From positions 1 through 56,935 of the forward strand of contig JALHRB010000018.1 of the NCBI GenBank assembly GCA_022841665.1: 56,935 nt of DNA. Direction: 5' to 3'. The notes under the pieces are model-generated. The model ran no database searches. It was given only the letters and a program-made list of their open reading frames with translations, and was not told where the DNA came from. Numbering within the stretch: position 1 is the stretch's first letter; each line of letters starts with the position of its first letter. Origin of the DNA: Pseudolabrys sp. Lineage in GTDB: Bacteria; Pseudomonadota; Alphaproteobacteria; Rhizobiales; Xanthobacteraceae. Below, in pieces: positions 27,808 to 35,542 of this stretch. The translations under genes and the position numbers were made by a program.

Positions 27808-28782
27808 CTAGAACCACCGCTCCTTCACCACCACGGTGTCGCCTGGGCGGAGCGGATAATTGAGCGGCACGTCGCCCTTGAACTGCTGGCCGGGCGCATT
27901 GCGCGTGAGCTCCACCGTGCGCTTGTTGGCGCGCGCGGAGAAGCCGCCGGCGATCGCGATCGCGGTCTCGGCCGTCATGCTGGCGACGTAAGGATACTGG
28001 CCGGGGGTGGTGACCTCGCCGAGAATGAAGAAGGGCCGGTAGGCCTCGACCTCGACGCTGACATGCGGCTCGCGCACATAGCCCTGCTTGAGCCGCTCGG
28101 AAATCATCTGCGAGAGCTGCTGTGTGGTGAAGCCTCGCGCCGGCACCGAGCCGACCAGCGGCAGGTTCACGCTGCCGTCGACGCCGACCGTGTAGCTGTT
28201 GGTGATGCCGTCCTGGCCGAACACGACGATGCGCAGCTTGTCGCCGGCGTCGAGCGTGTAGGCGGGCTGATAGGTCGCGGGCGCCGAAGCGTAGCCGTAA
28301 TTCGGCGCGGCGACGTAGGGCCCGCCGGTGCCGTATTGCGGCGCCGGCTGCACATAGGCGGGCGCGCTGCGCCGCATGTTGAACAGGCCGCGCTCGGCGC
28401 CGCGCGCGGATGGCTGTTGCGGGGCCGGCTGCTGATAGGTCTGCGGGTAAGCGGGCTGCTGATAGGTCTGCTGCGCGTAAGCCGGCGAGCGCGAATAAAG
28501 CCCGCGCGAGCCGGCCGCGGCGCGCGGCGCAGCGCGCGGCGCTGACGGCTGATAGACCGGCTGCGCGTATTGCACGGGCGGCTGCTGCGCATATTGCGGC
28601 TGGGCATATTGCGCCTGCGCCGGATCGGCATATTGCGGCTGCGCGACTTGCGGCTGCTGCACCACCGGCACCATCTGCCCGGTCTGCGGATCGACAATGT
28701 AATAGGTCTGCGGCTGGCGCGCGCAGCCGGCCACCGCGAGGGCGGCCAGCAGAGGCACGAGAAGAAGAACTCTCCGCATCAA
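27808..28782 (-). CDS. Polysaccharide export lipoprotein (Wza/KpsD-like) with Gln/Pro/Tyr-rich insert
   Basis: 324 residues. The signal MMRRVLLLVPLLAALAVAGC ends in a lipobox with Cys about 20. Residues ~30-175 are low-complexity QPQYAQ/YQQPAY-type repeats. The folded part is at the C-terminus: YTLDAGDKLRIVVFGQDGIT starts the poly-export domain, DGSVNLPLVGSVPARGFTTQQ follows (core VNLPLVGSVPARGFTT), and EVTTPGQYPYVASMTAETAI is an SLBB-like segment. The family forms the outer-membrane channel for capsule or exopolysaccharide. The repeat region is unusual for the family and may act as a spacer across the periplasm. No polysaccharide synthesis genes adjoin it. Confidence 0.85.
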   Translation of the reverse strand: MMRRVLLLVPLLAALAVAGCARQPQTYYIVDPQTGQMVPVVQQPQVAQPQYADPAQAQYAQPQYAQQPPVQYAQPVYQPSAPRAAPRAAAGSRGLYSRSPAYAQQTYQQPAYPQTYQQPAPQQPSARGAERGLFNMRRSAPAYVQPAPQYGTGGPYVAAPNYGYASAPATYQPAYTLDAGDKLRIVVFGQDGITNSYTVGVDGSVNLPLVGSVPARGFTTQQLSQMISERLKQGYVREPHVSVEVEAYRPFFILGEVTTPGQYPYVASMTAETAIAIAGGFSARANKRTVELTRNAPGQQFKGDVPLNYPLRPGDTVVVKERWF

Positions 28783-28831
28783 GCGAATCCGGGCCAGTCC
28801 AAACGGAAATTAAGCCCGATTAACGCTTTAT

Positions 28832-28839
28832 ATGGTTAA
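28832..28839 (-). promoter_or_regulatory. CtrA-type half-site (TTAACCAT) before the export lipoprotein gene
   Basis: On the minus strand TTAACCAT matches the classical CtrA half-site about 50 bases before the ATG at 28782, and two further TTAA elements six bases apart lie at 28810-28823. A candidate only; half-sites occur by chance. Confidence 0.35.
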
Positions 28840-28942
28840 GAAATCCTCACCGGCGGAGGTCTCCAGACGGCCGAAAGGACCGCTTCCGGCCGCCGTGGCG
28901 GCCCGTGTAGAGTCTGCGGCTACCGGACAGGGGCGACCCGCC

Positions 28943-30250
28943 ATGCTGAGCGCCGAACAGAACGATCTCATCACCCGCACCGGGCCGGGCACGCCGGCGG
29001 GCAGCCTGATGCGGCGCTACTGGCAACCGGCGGCGCTGGTGGACGAGCTTTCCGGCAACCGGCCAATCAAGCCGGTGCGGCTGTTCGGCGAGGACCTGGT
29101 GATCTTCAAGGACGAGCACGGCCGCTACGGCCTGGTCGGCCGCAACTGCCCGCACCGCGGCACCGACCTCGCCTACGGGCGGCTGGAGGACGGTGGCCTG
29201 CGCTGCCCGTTCCACGGCTGGCTGTTCGACGTGAACGGCAAGTGCCTGGAGACGCCGGCCGAGCCGCCGGAGAGCAACCTCTGCGCCAACATCAAGCAGA
29301 AGGCTTATCCGGTCGCCGAGAAGAACGGCATCCTGTTCGCTTACATGGGACCCGGCGCGCCGCCCGCCTTCCCCAAGTTCGACTGCTTCATCGCGCCCGA
29401 CAGCCACGCCTTCGCGTTCAAGGGCATGATCGAGTGCAACTGGCTGCAATCGCTCGAGGTGGGCGTCGACCCGGTGCACACCTCGTTCCTGCACCGCTTC
29501 TTCCACGACGACGATCCGTCGCAGAGCTACGGCAAGGTGTTCCGCGACGTCACGCGCGACTCGGACATGCCGATGTCGCGCATCATGCGCGAGTTCACGC
29601 GCCCGCGCATCGAAGTCGAGCCGACCGAATTCGGCTTCCGCCTGCTGACGCTGCGGCAGATCTCAGACAAGAGCACGCATGTGCGCGTGACCAATTTGAT
29701 GTTCCCGAACGGCTTCGTCATTCCGATGAGCCGCGAGATGACGATCTCGCAGTGGCACGTGCCGATCGACGACGAGAAGCACTATTGGTACGCGATCTTC
29801 ACCAGCTTCGGCGCGCCGGTCGACAAGGACGAGATGCGCCGCCAGCGGCTGGCGCTCTACCAGCTTCCCGACTACGTGCCGAACCGCAACAAGCGCAACG
29901 ACTACGGCTTCGATCCGCACGAGCAGGAGAGCGAGACCTTCACCGGCATGGGCGCCGACATCAACGTGCACGACCAGTGGGCCTGCGAGTCGATGGGCCT
30001 GATCCAGGACCGCACGCAGGAGCACCTCGGCACGTCCGACAAGGCGATCGTCGCCTATCGCAAGCTGTTGCGCGAGGCGATCACGCAGGCGGGCAAAGGC
30101 GAGACGCCGATCATGGTGCTGGACGAAAGCAAGGCCGCCGGCATCACCGGGCCGGCGGCGGTCGACGGCATCGGGCCGTCGGACGACTGGCAGGGCTACT
30201 GGCAGCGCTCGGAAGCCGACAAGCGCCAAGGCGCGAGCTGGATTTCATGA
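28943..30250 (+). CDS. Rieske-type aromatic ring-hydroxylating oxygenase, alpha subunit
   Basis: 435 residues. The Rieske [2Fe-2S] site is CPHRGTDLAYG with CPFHGW 17 residues later (C-x-H and C-x2-H complete). The mononuclear iron site is in EVGVDPVHTSFLHRF (two His) with a later acidic ligand. The overall pattern is that of the phthalate 4,5-dioxygenase group of oxygenases. The closing residues (RQGASWIS) are non-conserved. It needs a reductase that is not in the window. The ATG at 28943 precedes the family start MLSAEQNDLITRTGPGTPAG; the longer frame from 28832 runs into the repeat-free promoter zone. It heads a small catabolic group with a GS-like ligase and a hydrolase. Confidence 0.88.
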   Translation: MLSAEQNDLITRTGPGTPAGSLMRRYWQPAALVDELSGNRPIKPVRLFGEDLVIFKDEHGRYGLVGRNCPHRGTDLAYGRLEDGGLRCPFHGWLFDVNGKCLETPAEPPESNLCANIKQKAYPVAEKNGILFAYMGPGAPPAFPKFDCFIAPDSHAFAFKGMIECNWLQSLEVGVDPVHTSFLHRFFHDDDPSQSYGKVFRDVTRDSDMPMSRIMREFTRPRIEVEPTEFGFRLLTLRQISDKSTHVRVTNLMFPNGFVIPMSREMTISQWHVPIDDEKHYWYAIFTSFGAPVDKDEMRRQRLALYQLPDYVPNRNKRNDYGFDPHEQESETFTGMGADINVHDQWACESMGLIQDRTQEHLGTSDKAIVAYRKLLREAITQAGKGETPIMVLDESKAAGITGPAAVDGIGPSDDWQGYWQRSEADKRQGASWIS

Positions 30251-30264
30251 ACACTGATTTCCCT

Positions 30265-30401
30265 TACCTCCCCCTGAAAGGGGGAGGTCGCCCGCCGAAG
30301 CGCAGCGAAGGCGGGCGGGTGGGGGTCCACTTTACGCCTTCACAGCGACCCCCACCCGGCTCGCTACGCTCGCCGACCTCCCCCTTTCAGGGGGAGGTGA
30401 A
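30265..30401. repeat. Palindromic intergenic repeat (ACCTCCCCCT family)
   Basis: Arms TACCTCCCCCTGAAAGGGGG with AGGTCGCC at the left, and GGCGACCTCCCCCTTTCAGGGGGAGGT at the right (core GACCTCCCCCTTTCAGGG), with an inner GGGTGGGGGTC and GACCCCCACCC pair. Closely related to the element at 55414. It fills the gap between the oxygenase and the GS-like gene. Confidence 0.85.
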
Positions 30402-30409
30402 GGAAAAGC

Positions 30410-31885
30410 ATGTCCCCGCGTAAGCCCGCGAAGACATCCGCCACCTTCGTCGAGCGCCACGGCCTGTGGCCGGCCGAACAGGCGCGCCTGGCGGCCGAGG
30501 TCGAGCGCCAGATCAAGAAGAACAAGCTCGAGCTGGTGCGCTTTTCCTTTGCCGACCAGCATGGCGTGCTGCGCGGCAAGACCTTGCTCGCGGAAGACGC
30601 CATCGGCGCGTTGCGCTCGGGCGTCGCCATGACGACCACGCTGCTCGCCAAGGACACCGCGCACAAAAGCGTGTTTCCGGTGTTCACGCCGGGCGGCGGC
30701 TTCGGCATGGCGGAGATGCAGGGCGGCGCCGACTTCACCATGGTCGCCGACCCCGCCACCTTCCGCGTGCTGCCCTGGGCGAGCAACACCGGCTGGCTGC
30801 TGTGCGACATCTATTTCGGCAACGGCAAGCCGGTGCCGTTCTCGACGCGCGCGCGCTACCGCGACGCGCTGGCGAGCCTCGCCAAAGCCGGCTTCGATTT
30901 CCTCGCCGGGCTGGAGGTCGAATTCCACCTGTTCAGGATCGACAACCCGCGGCTTTCGCCGGCCGACGCCACCTGGCCGCCGGCGGCGCCAGAGGTGAGC
31001 CTGCTGACGCAGGGCTATCAGTATCTCACCGAAAGCCGCTACGACATGCTCGACGCCGCGCTCGAGCCGCTGCGCAAAGGAATTGCCGCGCTCGATCTGC
31101 CGCTGCGCTCGGTCGAGATCGAGCTGGGGCCGAGCCAGTGCGAGTTCACCTTCCGCCCGCAGACGGGACTGGCCGCGGCCGACACCATGATCCTGTTCCG
31201 CGCGGCTGTGAAGCAGATCGCGCGGCGCAACGGCTTGCTCGCAAGCTTCATGTGCCGGCCGGCGCTGCCCAACGCGATGTCGAGCGGCTGGCACCTGCAC
31301 CAATCGCTGATCGAGCGGCAGGGCAAGCGCAATGCGTTTGCCGACCCGGACGGGCTGTCCACCGTCGGCACCTATTTCCTCGGCGGGCTCTTGGCGCATG
31401 CGCGCGCCGGCGCCATCTTCGCGACGCCGACGATCAACGGCTACAAGCGCTACCGGCCCTATTCGCTGGCGCCGGACCGCGCCATCTGGGCGCGCGACAA
31501 CCGCGGCGTCATGATCCGCGTGCTGGGGGAGCCGGGCGAGGCATCGACGCATCTGGAGAACCGCATCGGCGAGCCGGCGGCTAACCCTTATCTCTACATG
31601 GCCTCGCAGATTTACGCGGGGCTCGACGGCATCGCGCGCCGGCTCGATCCAGGGCCGTCGGCCGACACCCCCTACGAGACGCCGGCGGCGCTGCTGCCGA
31701 AAAACTTAAGCGAAGCGACGACCGCGTTGCGCGCCGACGACTGTTTCCGTGCCGGTTTCGGCGGCGGCTTCGTCGATTACTATGCGCACATCAAGGAGGC
31801 CGAGCTCGCCCGCTTCCAGAAGGAACAAGGCGACAGCGCCGACGTGACGCCGTGGGAGCAGAAGGAGTATCTGGATTTCTTCTAG
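30410..31885 (+). CDS. Glutamine synthetase-like ligase (gamma-glutamylation type)
   Basis: 491 residues with the glutamine synthetase catalytic barrel. LAGLEVEFHLFRIDN gives the first metal-binding Glu pair, EIELGPSQCEFTF the next, SGWHLHQSLIE the ammonia/substrate His, and NRIGEPAANPYLYMASQIYAG (core RIGEPAANPYLYMASQ) the last Glu. The N-terminus is extended (~30 residues) and the adenylylation-site region is not typical. This fits the GlnA-like group that attaches glutamate to amines or polyamines, not the ammonia-assimilating GlnA; the substrate is unknown. The ATG at 30410 is 9 bases after the repeat element, with AGGTGAAGG before it. It neighbours a Rieske oxygenase, which suggests amine or aromatic-amine breakdown (inference). 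Confidence 0.87.
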   Translation: MSPRKPAKTSATFVERHGLWPAEQARLAAEVERQIKKNKLELVRFSFADQHGVLRGKTLLAEDAIGALRSGVAMTTTLLAKDTAHKSVFPVFTPGGGFGMAEMQGGADFTMVADPATFRVLPWASNTGWLLCDIYFGNGKPVPFSTRARYRDALASLAKAGFDFLAGLEVEFHLFRIDNPRLSPADATWPPAAPEVSLLTQGYQYLTESRYDMLDAALEPLRKGIAALDLPLRSVEIELGPSQCEFTFRPQTGLAAADTMILFRAAVKQIARRNGLLASFMCRPALPNAMSSGWHLHQSLIERQGKRNAFADPDGLSTVGTYFLGGLLAHARAGAIFATPTINGYKRYRPYSLAPDRAIWARDNRGVMIRVLGEPGEASTHLENRIGEPAANPYLYMASQIYAGLDGIARRLDPGPSADTPYETPAALLPKNLSEATTALRADDCFRAGFGGGFVDYYAHIKEAELARFQKEQGDSADVTPWEQKEYLDFF

Positions 31886-31990
31886 TCATTCCGGGGCGCA
31901 CCGAAGGTGCGAACCCGGAATCCAGAACCAAACACCGTGCTCGCGTCTGGATTCCGGATTCGCGAGCTTACGCTCGCGCCCCGGAATGAC
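31886..31990. repeat. Palindromic intergenic repeat (GGAATCCAG family)
   Basis: Arms TCATTCCGGGGCGC with GAACCCGGAATCCAG and, inverted, CTGGATTCCGGATTC with GCGCCCCGGAATGAC. The outer and inner arms pair almost perfectly about a 15-base centre. Same family as at 5078, 40079 and 52237. Confidence 0.85.
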
Positions 31991-31999
31991 GGAGTATCG

Positions 32000-32869
32000 A
32001 TGCCCTACGTCACCACGCCCGACAATGCCCGCCTCTATTACGAAGAAACCGGCTCCGGCACGCCGATTTTGTTCGTGCATGAGTTCGCGAGCGACCACCG
32101 CGGCTGGGAGCCGCAGATGCGCGCCTTCGGCCAGCGTTATCGCTGCATTACCTACTCGGCGCGCGGCTACACGCCGTCCGACGTGCCGGCCGACCCCAAC
32201 GCCTACACCTACAAGCACGTGATGCGCGACGCGGTCATCGTGCTCGACCATCTCGGAATCGACAAGGCGCACCTGATCGGCCTGTCGATGGGCGGCTACA
32301 CCTGTTTGCAGGTCGCGCTCAATCATCCGGAGCGCGTGCGCTCGCTGGTGCTGGCCGGCACCGGCTCGGGCTTCGAGCGCGACTTCGTCGAGGAATTCCA
32401 CCAACACTCGCGCGCGCTCGGCGACCAGTTCGAGCGCGAAGGCGCGGCGGCCGTCGCGCGCACCTACGGCATGGGGCCGAGCCGTGTGCCGTTCCTGCTC
32501 AAGGATCCGCGCGGCTTCGCCGAGTTCCAGCGCCAGCTCGCCGAGCACGACGCGCTGGGTTCCGCCAACATGTCGCGCGGCTTTCAAGGCGCGCGGCCCT
32601 CGCTGCTCGATTTCGAGGCGGAGATCGCGAAGCTGGCAACGCCGGCGCTGATCGTGGTCGGCGACGAGGACGAGCGCTGCATCGCGGCGAGCCTGTTCCT
32701 CAAGCGCACGCTCGCCGCTTCCGGCCTGGTGGTGTTTCCCAAGACCGGCCACGCGGTGAACCTGGAGGAGCCGGACCTGTTCAACCAAGCGGTCGCCGAC
32801 TTCCTCGCCCGCGTGGAGGCCGGCCGCTGGGCGCCGCGCGATCCGCGCACGGTGGCGCCACCGCGCTAG
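32000..32869 (+). CDS. Alpha/beta-hydrolase
   Basis: 289 residues. SGTPILFVHEFASDHRGWEP carries the oxyanion-type HE motif, HLIGLSMGGYTCLQVALNHP the nucleophile elbow (G-L-S-M-G, Ser), LIVVGDEDERC the acidic residue and VVFPKTGHAVNLEEPDLFNQ the His. The triad is complete. The closest-looking types are 3-oxoadipate enol-lactonase and haloperoxidase-like enzymes; the substrate is unknown. The start at 32000 is chosen because the ACGGAG sequence lies 4 bases before it and the conserved MPYVTTPDNARLYYEETGSG begins there; the frame upstream is repeat DNA. It follows the GS-like gene by 114 bases. Confidence 0.87.
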   Translation: MPYVTTPDNARLYYEETGSGTPILFVHEFASDHRGWEPQMRAFGQRYRCITYSARGYTPSDVPADPNAYTYKHVMRDAVIVLDHLGIDKAHLIGLSMGGYTCLQVALNHPERVRSLVLAGTGSGFERDFVEEFHQHSRALGDQFEREGAAAVARTYGMGPSRVPFLLKDPRGFAEFQRQLAEHDALGSANMSRGFQGARPSLLDFEAEIAKLATPALIVVGDEDERCIAASLFLKRTLAASGLVVFPKTGHAVNLEEPDLFNQAVADFLARVEAGRWAPRDPRTVAPPR

Positions 32870-32875
32870 ACCAAC

Positions 32876-32915
32876 TTTTGTTTCCCTCCCCCTAAAGGGG
32901 GGAGGCAGAAGGGGA
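32876..32915. repeat. Short palindromic repeat (CCCTCCCCCT type)
   Basis: TTTCCCTCCCCCTAAAGGGGGGAGGCAGAA: one short hairpin of the CCTCCCCCT family after the hydrolase gene. It may end or stabilise the hydrolase transcript. Confidence 0.55.
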
Positions 32916-32977
32916 GAAGTGGAACTCGGGCCGGCTTGCGCGATTAAAGGAGGGAGCCGAGTCGCGAGTATCCGCCG

Positions 32978-33154
32978 ATGCTGAAATGGGCCTTTGTCTT
33001 CCTGGTGATCGCCATCATTGCCGGCATTTTCGGCTTTACCGACGTGCAGGCGGCGTCCGCCACCATCGCCCAATGGCTGTTCGGGATTTTCCTGGTTCTG
33101 TTCCTCGGCGCGCTGGTCATCGGGCTGGCCATCGGCGCCAAGCTGACCCGCTAA
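32978..33154 (+). CDS. DUF1328-family small membrane protein
   Basis: 58 residues, read codon by codon from the ATG at 32978. MLKWAFVFLVIAIIAGIFGF and the following AASATIAQWLFGIFLVLFLG form two transmembrane helices separated by a short TDVQ loop, ending in GAKLTR. This matches the DUF1328 (YtjA-like) pattern closely. AGGAGGGAGCCG lies 21 bases upstream, rather far, so initiation strength is uncertain. The family is widespread and is often linked to general stress responses, but has no defined function. It stands alone between repeats and the Tyr-rich secreted protein. Confidence 0.85.
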   Translation: MLKWAFVFLVIAIIAGIFGFTDVQAASATIAQWLFGIFLVLFLGALVIGLAIGAKLTR

Positions 33155-33311
33155 AAGGCTTTAAGCCCCTCCGCCGGCTCAAATAAATCCGGTTTGGCGC
33201 GGCGCGCGGTACCGCCGAACCGTCGACCGTGCATTCATACCACTCGCGAAGGTTGTATCATCCTCCGCCCACGCGGTACTATTTTGTAAAATTTTAACGA
33301 TTGTGGCATGG

Positions 33312-33326
33312 TTAACGAACTCTTAA
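33312..33326 (+). promoter_or_regulatory. CtrA-type box upstream of the Tyr/Arg-repeat protein
   Basis: TTAA-N7-TTAA (TTAA CGAACTC TTAA), the full CtrA consensus geometry, lies 23 bases before the ATG at 33349. Its position over or just after the likely -10 would suit repression or a promoter with the box at about -35 of a very short leader. Confidence 0.6.
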
Positions 33327-33348
33327 GCGTGCAATTGGAGTCTGGCCC

Positions 33349-33855
33349 ATGCGTACGGCAATAGCAGTCCTCTGTTCGTGCGTGATCCTGTCCCTCGCCG
33401 CTCTCGCTCCGGCGCAAGCCGGCGACCACTACGGCGACGGCTATTACCGCAGCGGCTACGACGGCGGCGGTTATCATCGCAGCGGCTATGACCGCCCGCG
33501 CTACCGCAGCAACGTCTGGTACTCGTCGAGCTGCTGCTACAAGAAAGTCGTGCGCCACGTGCGCCAGGTGCACTACCAACGCATCCACCGCGAAGGTCAT
33601 TACGACCGGCCCTATCGCCATCGTCACGGCTATTACGACAGGCCGTATCGCTACGGCTACTCCGATCGACCTTATCGTGAGAGCTACTACGGGCGACCCT
33701 ACCGGCCGGCCAATTACGACGCTCCGCGTTATTACGACCGCGGCTACGACGCCTACAACAGCGCGTCCTACACCGAACGCTGCTATCGCAAGCGCGTGCC
33801 GCTCGGCGACGGGCGCGGCGGCTGGGTCTGGGGTCACAAGACGACCTGCTACTGA
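33349..33855 (+). CDS. Secreted Tyr/Arg-rich repeat protein
   Basis: 168 residues. MRTAIAVLCSCVILSLAALA with PAQA is a signal peptide cleaved near residue 24. The mature protein is extremely rich in Tyr, Arg and His, with repeats of YDRPYR (for example GHYDRPYRHRHGYYDRPYRY, then SDRPYRESYYGRPYRPA), and has four spaced Cys (SCCYKK, ERCYRK, TTCY). The end VPLGDGRGGWVWGHKTTCY seems the only folded part. Similar Tyr/Arg-rich small proteins occur in Hyphomicrobiales, without known function; metal binding or envelope adhesion is speculation. A CtrA-type box lies just upstream and a terminator follows. Confidence 0.8.
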   Translation: MRTAIAVLCSCVILSLAALAPAQAGDHYGDGYYRSGYDGGGYHRSGYDRPRYRSNVWYSSSCCYKKVVRHVRQVHYQRIHREGHYDRPYRHRHGYYDRPYRYGYSDRPYRESYYGRPYRPANYDAPRYYDRGYDAYNSASYTERCYRKRVPLGDGRGGWVWGHKTTCY

Positions 33856-33881
33856 GGCGGAAGCTTCGAAGCGATGCCAGA

Positions 33882-33906
33882 CGCCCGCGCCCGCCGCGGG
33901 CGTTTT
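33882..33906 (+). terminator. Rho-independent terminator after the Tyr/Arg-repeat gene
   Basis: CGCCCGCG-CCCGC-CGCGGGCG then TTTT. An eight-pair GC stem 27 bases after the stop. Confidence 0.88.
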
Positions 33907-33908
33907 GC

Positions 33909-34877
33909 TTACGAAGGCAGCGCGTCGCCCCAGTCGCAGCGTTTCGCGGCCTTGTAGGCCTCTTTCTGCCGGCGGTCGACGATGCGTCGCTCGGCAGTCT
34001 CCGGCGCGCACAAGGTCAGCGCCACGCTCGCCTTGCTCACCTTCGGCGTGGCGAGGATGCGAGAGCCGCGCGCGACGGCGCCGAAGCCTCTGCCGGCGGC
34101 CAGATAGATGAACTTCTCGTCTTCGTAGGGGACGCTCGCGCCCTTGGCGGCGAGATGGTCGCGCGAGCGCGGCAGGCGCGCGCCGAAGTGGCACCAACGG
34201 GCATCCTCGGCAAGCGGACAAACGCCCTCATGCGAACAGGGCGCGACGATCGCAGCGCCTTGCGCCAGAAGAAAATCGCGGCATGCGAGAATGCGCCGGA
34301 AGCCATCCGTCGTCCCGGGCTCGACGATCACCAGCAGCCGGCCGGCGAGAGCCCACAGTTTCGCCAACACGCGCTTCGCCACGGCCGGCTCGATCTCGGT
34401 GAGGGCGTAACTTGCCATCACCACATCCGCCGCAAGATCGTCGTCGAGCGCGCCGGCGGCATCGCCCGGCACCACCGACAGATCGATCTGCGGCGCCGAC
34501 GCATGAAGCTTGCGCGCCAATGCCAGCAAATGCGGGTTGCCGTCGATCAGCGCCGCCCGCTTGAGCGACGGCCAGGCGTCGAGGCCGGCCCAGCTCGCCG
34601 TGCCCGGACCGGCGCCGACGTCCAGCAGCGAGCGCGGCTTAAAATCCGGAATAAGCGCGGCCGTCTGCGCCAGCGCGGCGCGGACGGCCGCGTAAGTCGC
34701 CGGCATGCGCACGACCGCGTAAGCCAGCGCATCAAGTTCGGAAGCGACGATGCGGCTGCTGCCGCCGGCGCGGTAGGTTTCGGAGGTCGCCAGCGCGCGC
34801 TCGCGCAGGTCGCCGCGCGAGACGTGCTCAAGCTGGCGGTCGAGGGCGTGGCTTATCCAGGAAGACAGGCCGGTCAT
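33909..34877 (-). CDS. Rsm22-family small ribosomal subunit methyltransferase-like protein
   Basis: 322 residues. The SAM-binding motif is RSLLDVGAGPGTASWAGLDA, and VVMASYALTEIEP fits motif IV. The C-terminal part has clustered cysteines in the Rsm22 pattern: CSHEGVCPLAEDARWCHFGA, which can bind an Fe-S cluster or zinc in the family. It is related to the mitochondrial METTL17/Rsm22 small-subunit assembly factors. The ATG at 34877 lies at MTGLSSWISHALDRQ and overlaps the stop of the upstream AbiEii-like gene by 4 bases (ATGA). The operon with a toxin-type nucleotidyltransferase is unexpected for a ribosome-assembly gene. Confidence 0.83.
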   Translation of the reverse strand: MTGLSSWISHALDRQLEHVSRGDLRERALATSETYRAGGSSRIVASELDALAYAVVRMPATYAAVRAALAQTAALIPDFKPRSLLDVGAGPGTASWAGLDAWPSLKRAALIDGNPHLLALARKLHASAPQIDLSVVPGDAAGALDDDLAADVVMASYALTEIEPAVAKRVLAKLWALAGRLLVIVEPGTTDGFRRILACRDFLLAQGAAIVAPCSHEGVCPLAEDARWCHFGARLPRSRDHLAAKGASVPYEDEKFIYLAAGRGFGAVARGSRILATPKVSKASVALTLCAPETAERRIVDRRQKEAYKAAKRCDWGDALPS

Positions 34878-35542
34878 GGCGCGACAGCGAGAGAGCCGCG
34901 CACCAATGTCACCTTGGGTATATCGACGACGCAATCGCGCGCACGGCGTAAAGCATCCTGGTCTTTCGCCGGCAGACTCGGCAGATCGCCATCCTTGAAA
35001 TAACCGAGAGCCCGCAGGGGCAGAGCCGGGTCCTTTCCGAACATGACGCTGAATGCGCCCAGACCTTTTTCCAAGGAAACGCCGGCCGACAGCATGGCCG
35101 CGATGTCCTGATAATCCTTGGCCTCCGCGCGGTCCAGGATCGCTTTCAACTTTGTCGCCATCAGATCGTCAAGGGACGCGACAAGCAGGACCGCATCGGA
35201 CGTCAGAAGCGGCTCGCCGACCCGGCCAAATCCAAGATCGCCGAAGAATGAAACCTTCACCGGGGCGCCGGACGTTTGGGCCATGACGACCCATGTAGCT
35301 GGGTCCTCCTGGATCGTCTGCGCATCCGCCATGAAGGCAAACGAAGCCGCAATTCGAATCTTGTCGAGTGGCGAGGCGCTGAATAAATCGAAATCGAGCG
35401 AGCGGCGATGGCCGAGATGCAGCGCGACCGCGGTGCCGCCGTACAACACGAACGACAAACGTGGCGCCGGCGCGAGTTGCGGCCAAATTTCCCTTTGCGC
35501 CGGCGGCAGGATATCCGTCTTCGGATCAAAGCGTCGCAGCAT
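34874..35542 (-). CDS. AbiEii/AbiGii-type nucleotidyltransferase
   Basis: 222 residues. VLYGGTAVALHLGHRRSLDFDLFS (key residues GGT then S-x-D-x-D) is the MNT motif of the AbiEii toxin family, and DLMATKLKAILDRAEAKDYQ supplies the later K...KDxxD motif. The catalytic residues appear intact. AbiEii proteins modify tRNA or RNA ends and belong to type IV toxin-antitoxin or abortive-infection systems, though many homologues are domesticated. The start at 35542 overlaps the upstream 104-residue gene by 17 bases and the stop overlaps Rsm22 by 4, so the three are one tight unit. Confidence 0.85.
   Translation of the reverse strand: MLRRFDPKTDILPPAQREIWPQLAPAPRLSFVLYGGTAVALHLGHRRSLDFDLFSASPLDKIRIAASFAFMADAQTIQEDPATWVVMAQTSGAPVKVSFFGDLGFGRVGEPLLTSDAVLLVASLDDLMATKLKAILDRAEAKDYQDIAAMLSAGVSLEKGLGAFSVMFGKDPALPLRALGYFKDGDLPSLPAKDQDALRRARDCVVDIPKVTLVRGSLAVAP

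Noticed and set aside
31907-31999. N-terminal extension of the alpha/beta-hydrolase
   Set aside because: It translates a palindromic repeat; the ribosome-binding site and family similarity put the start at 32000.
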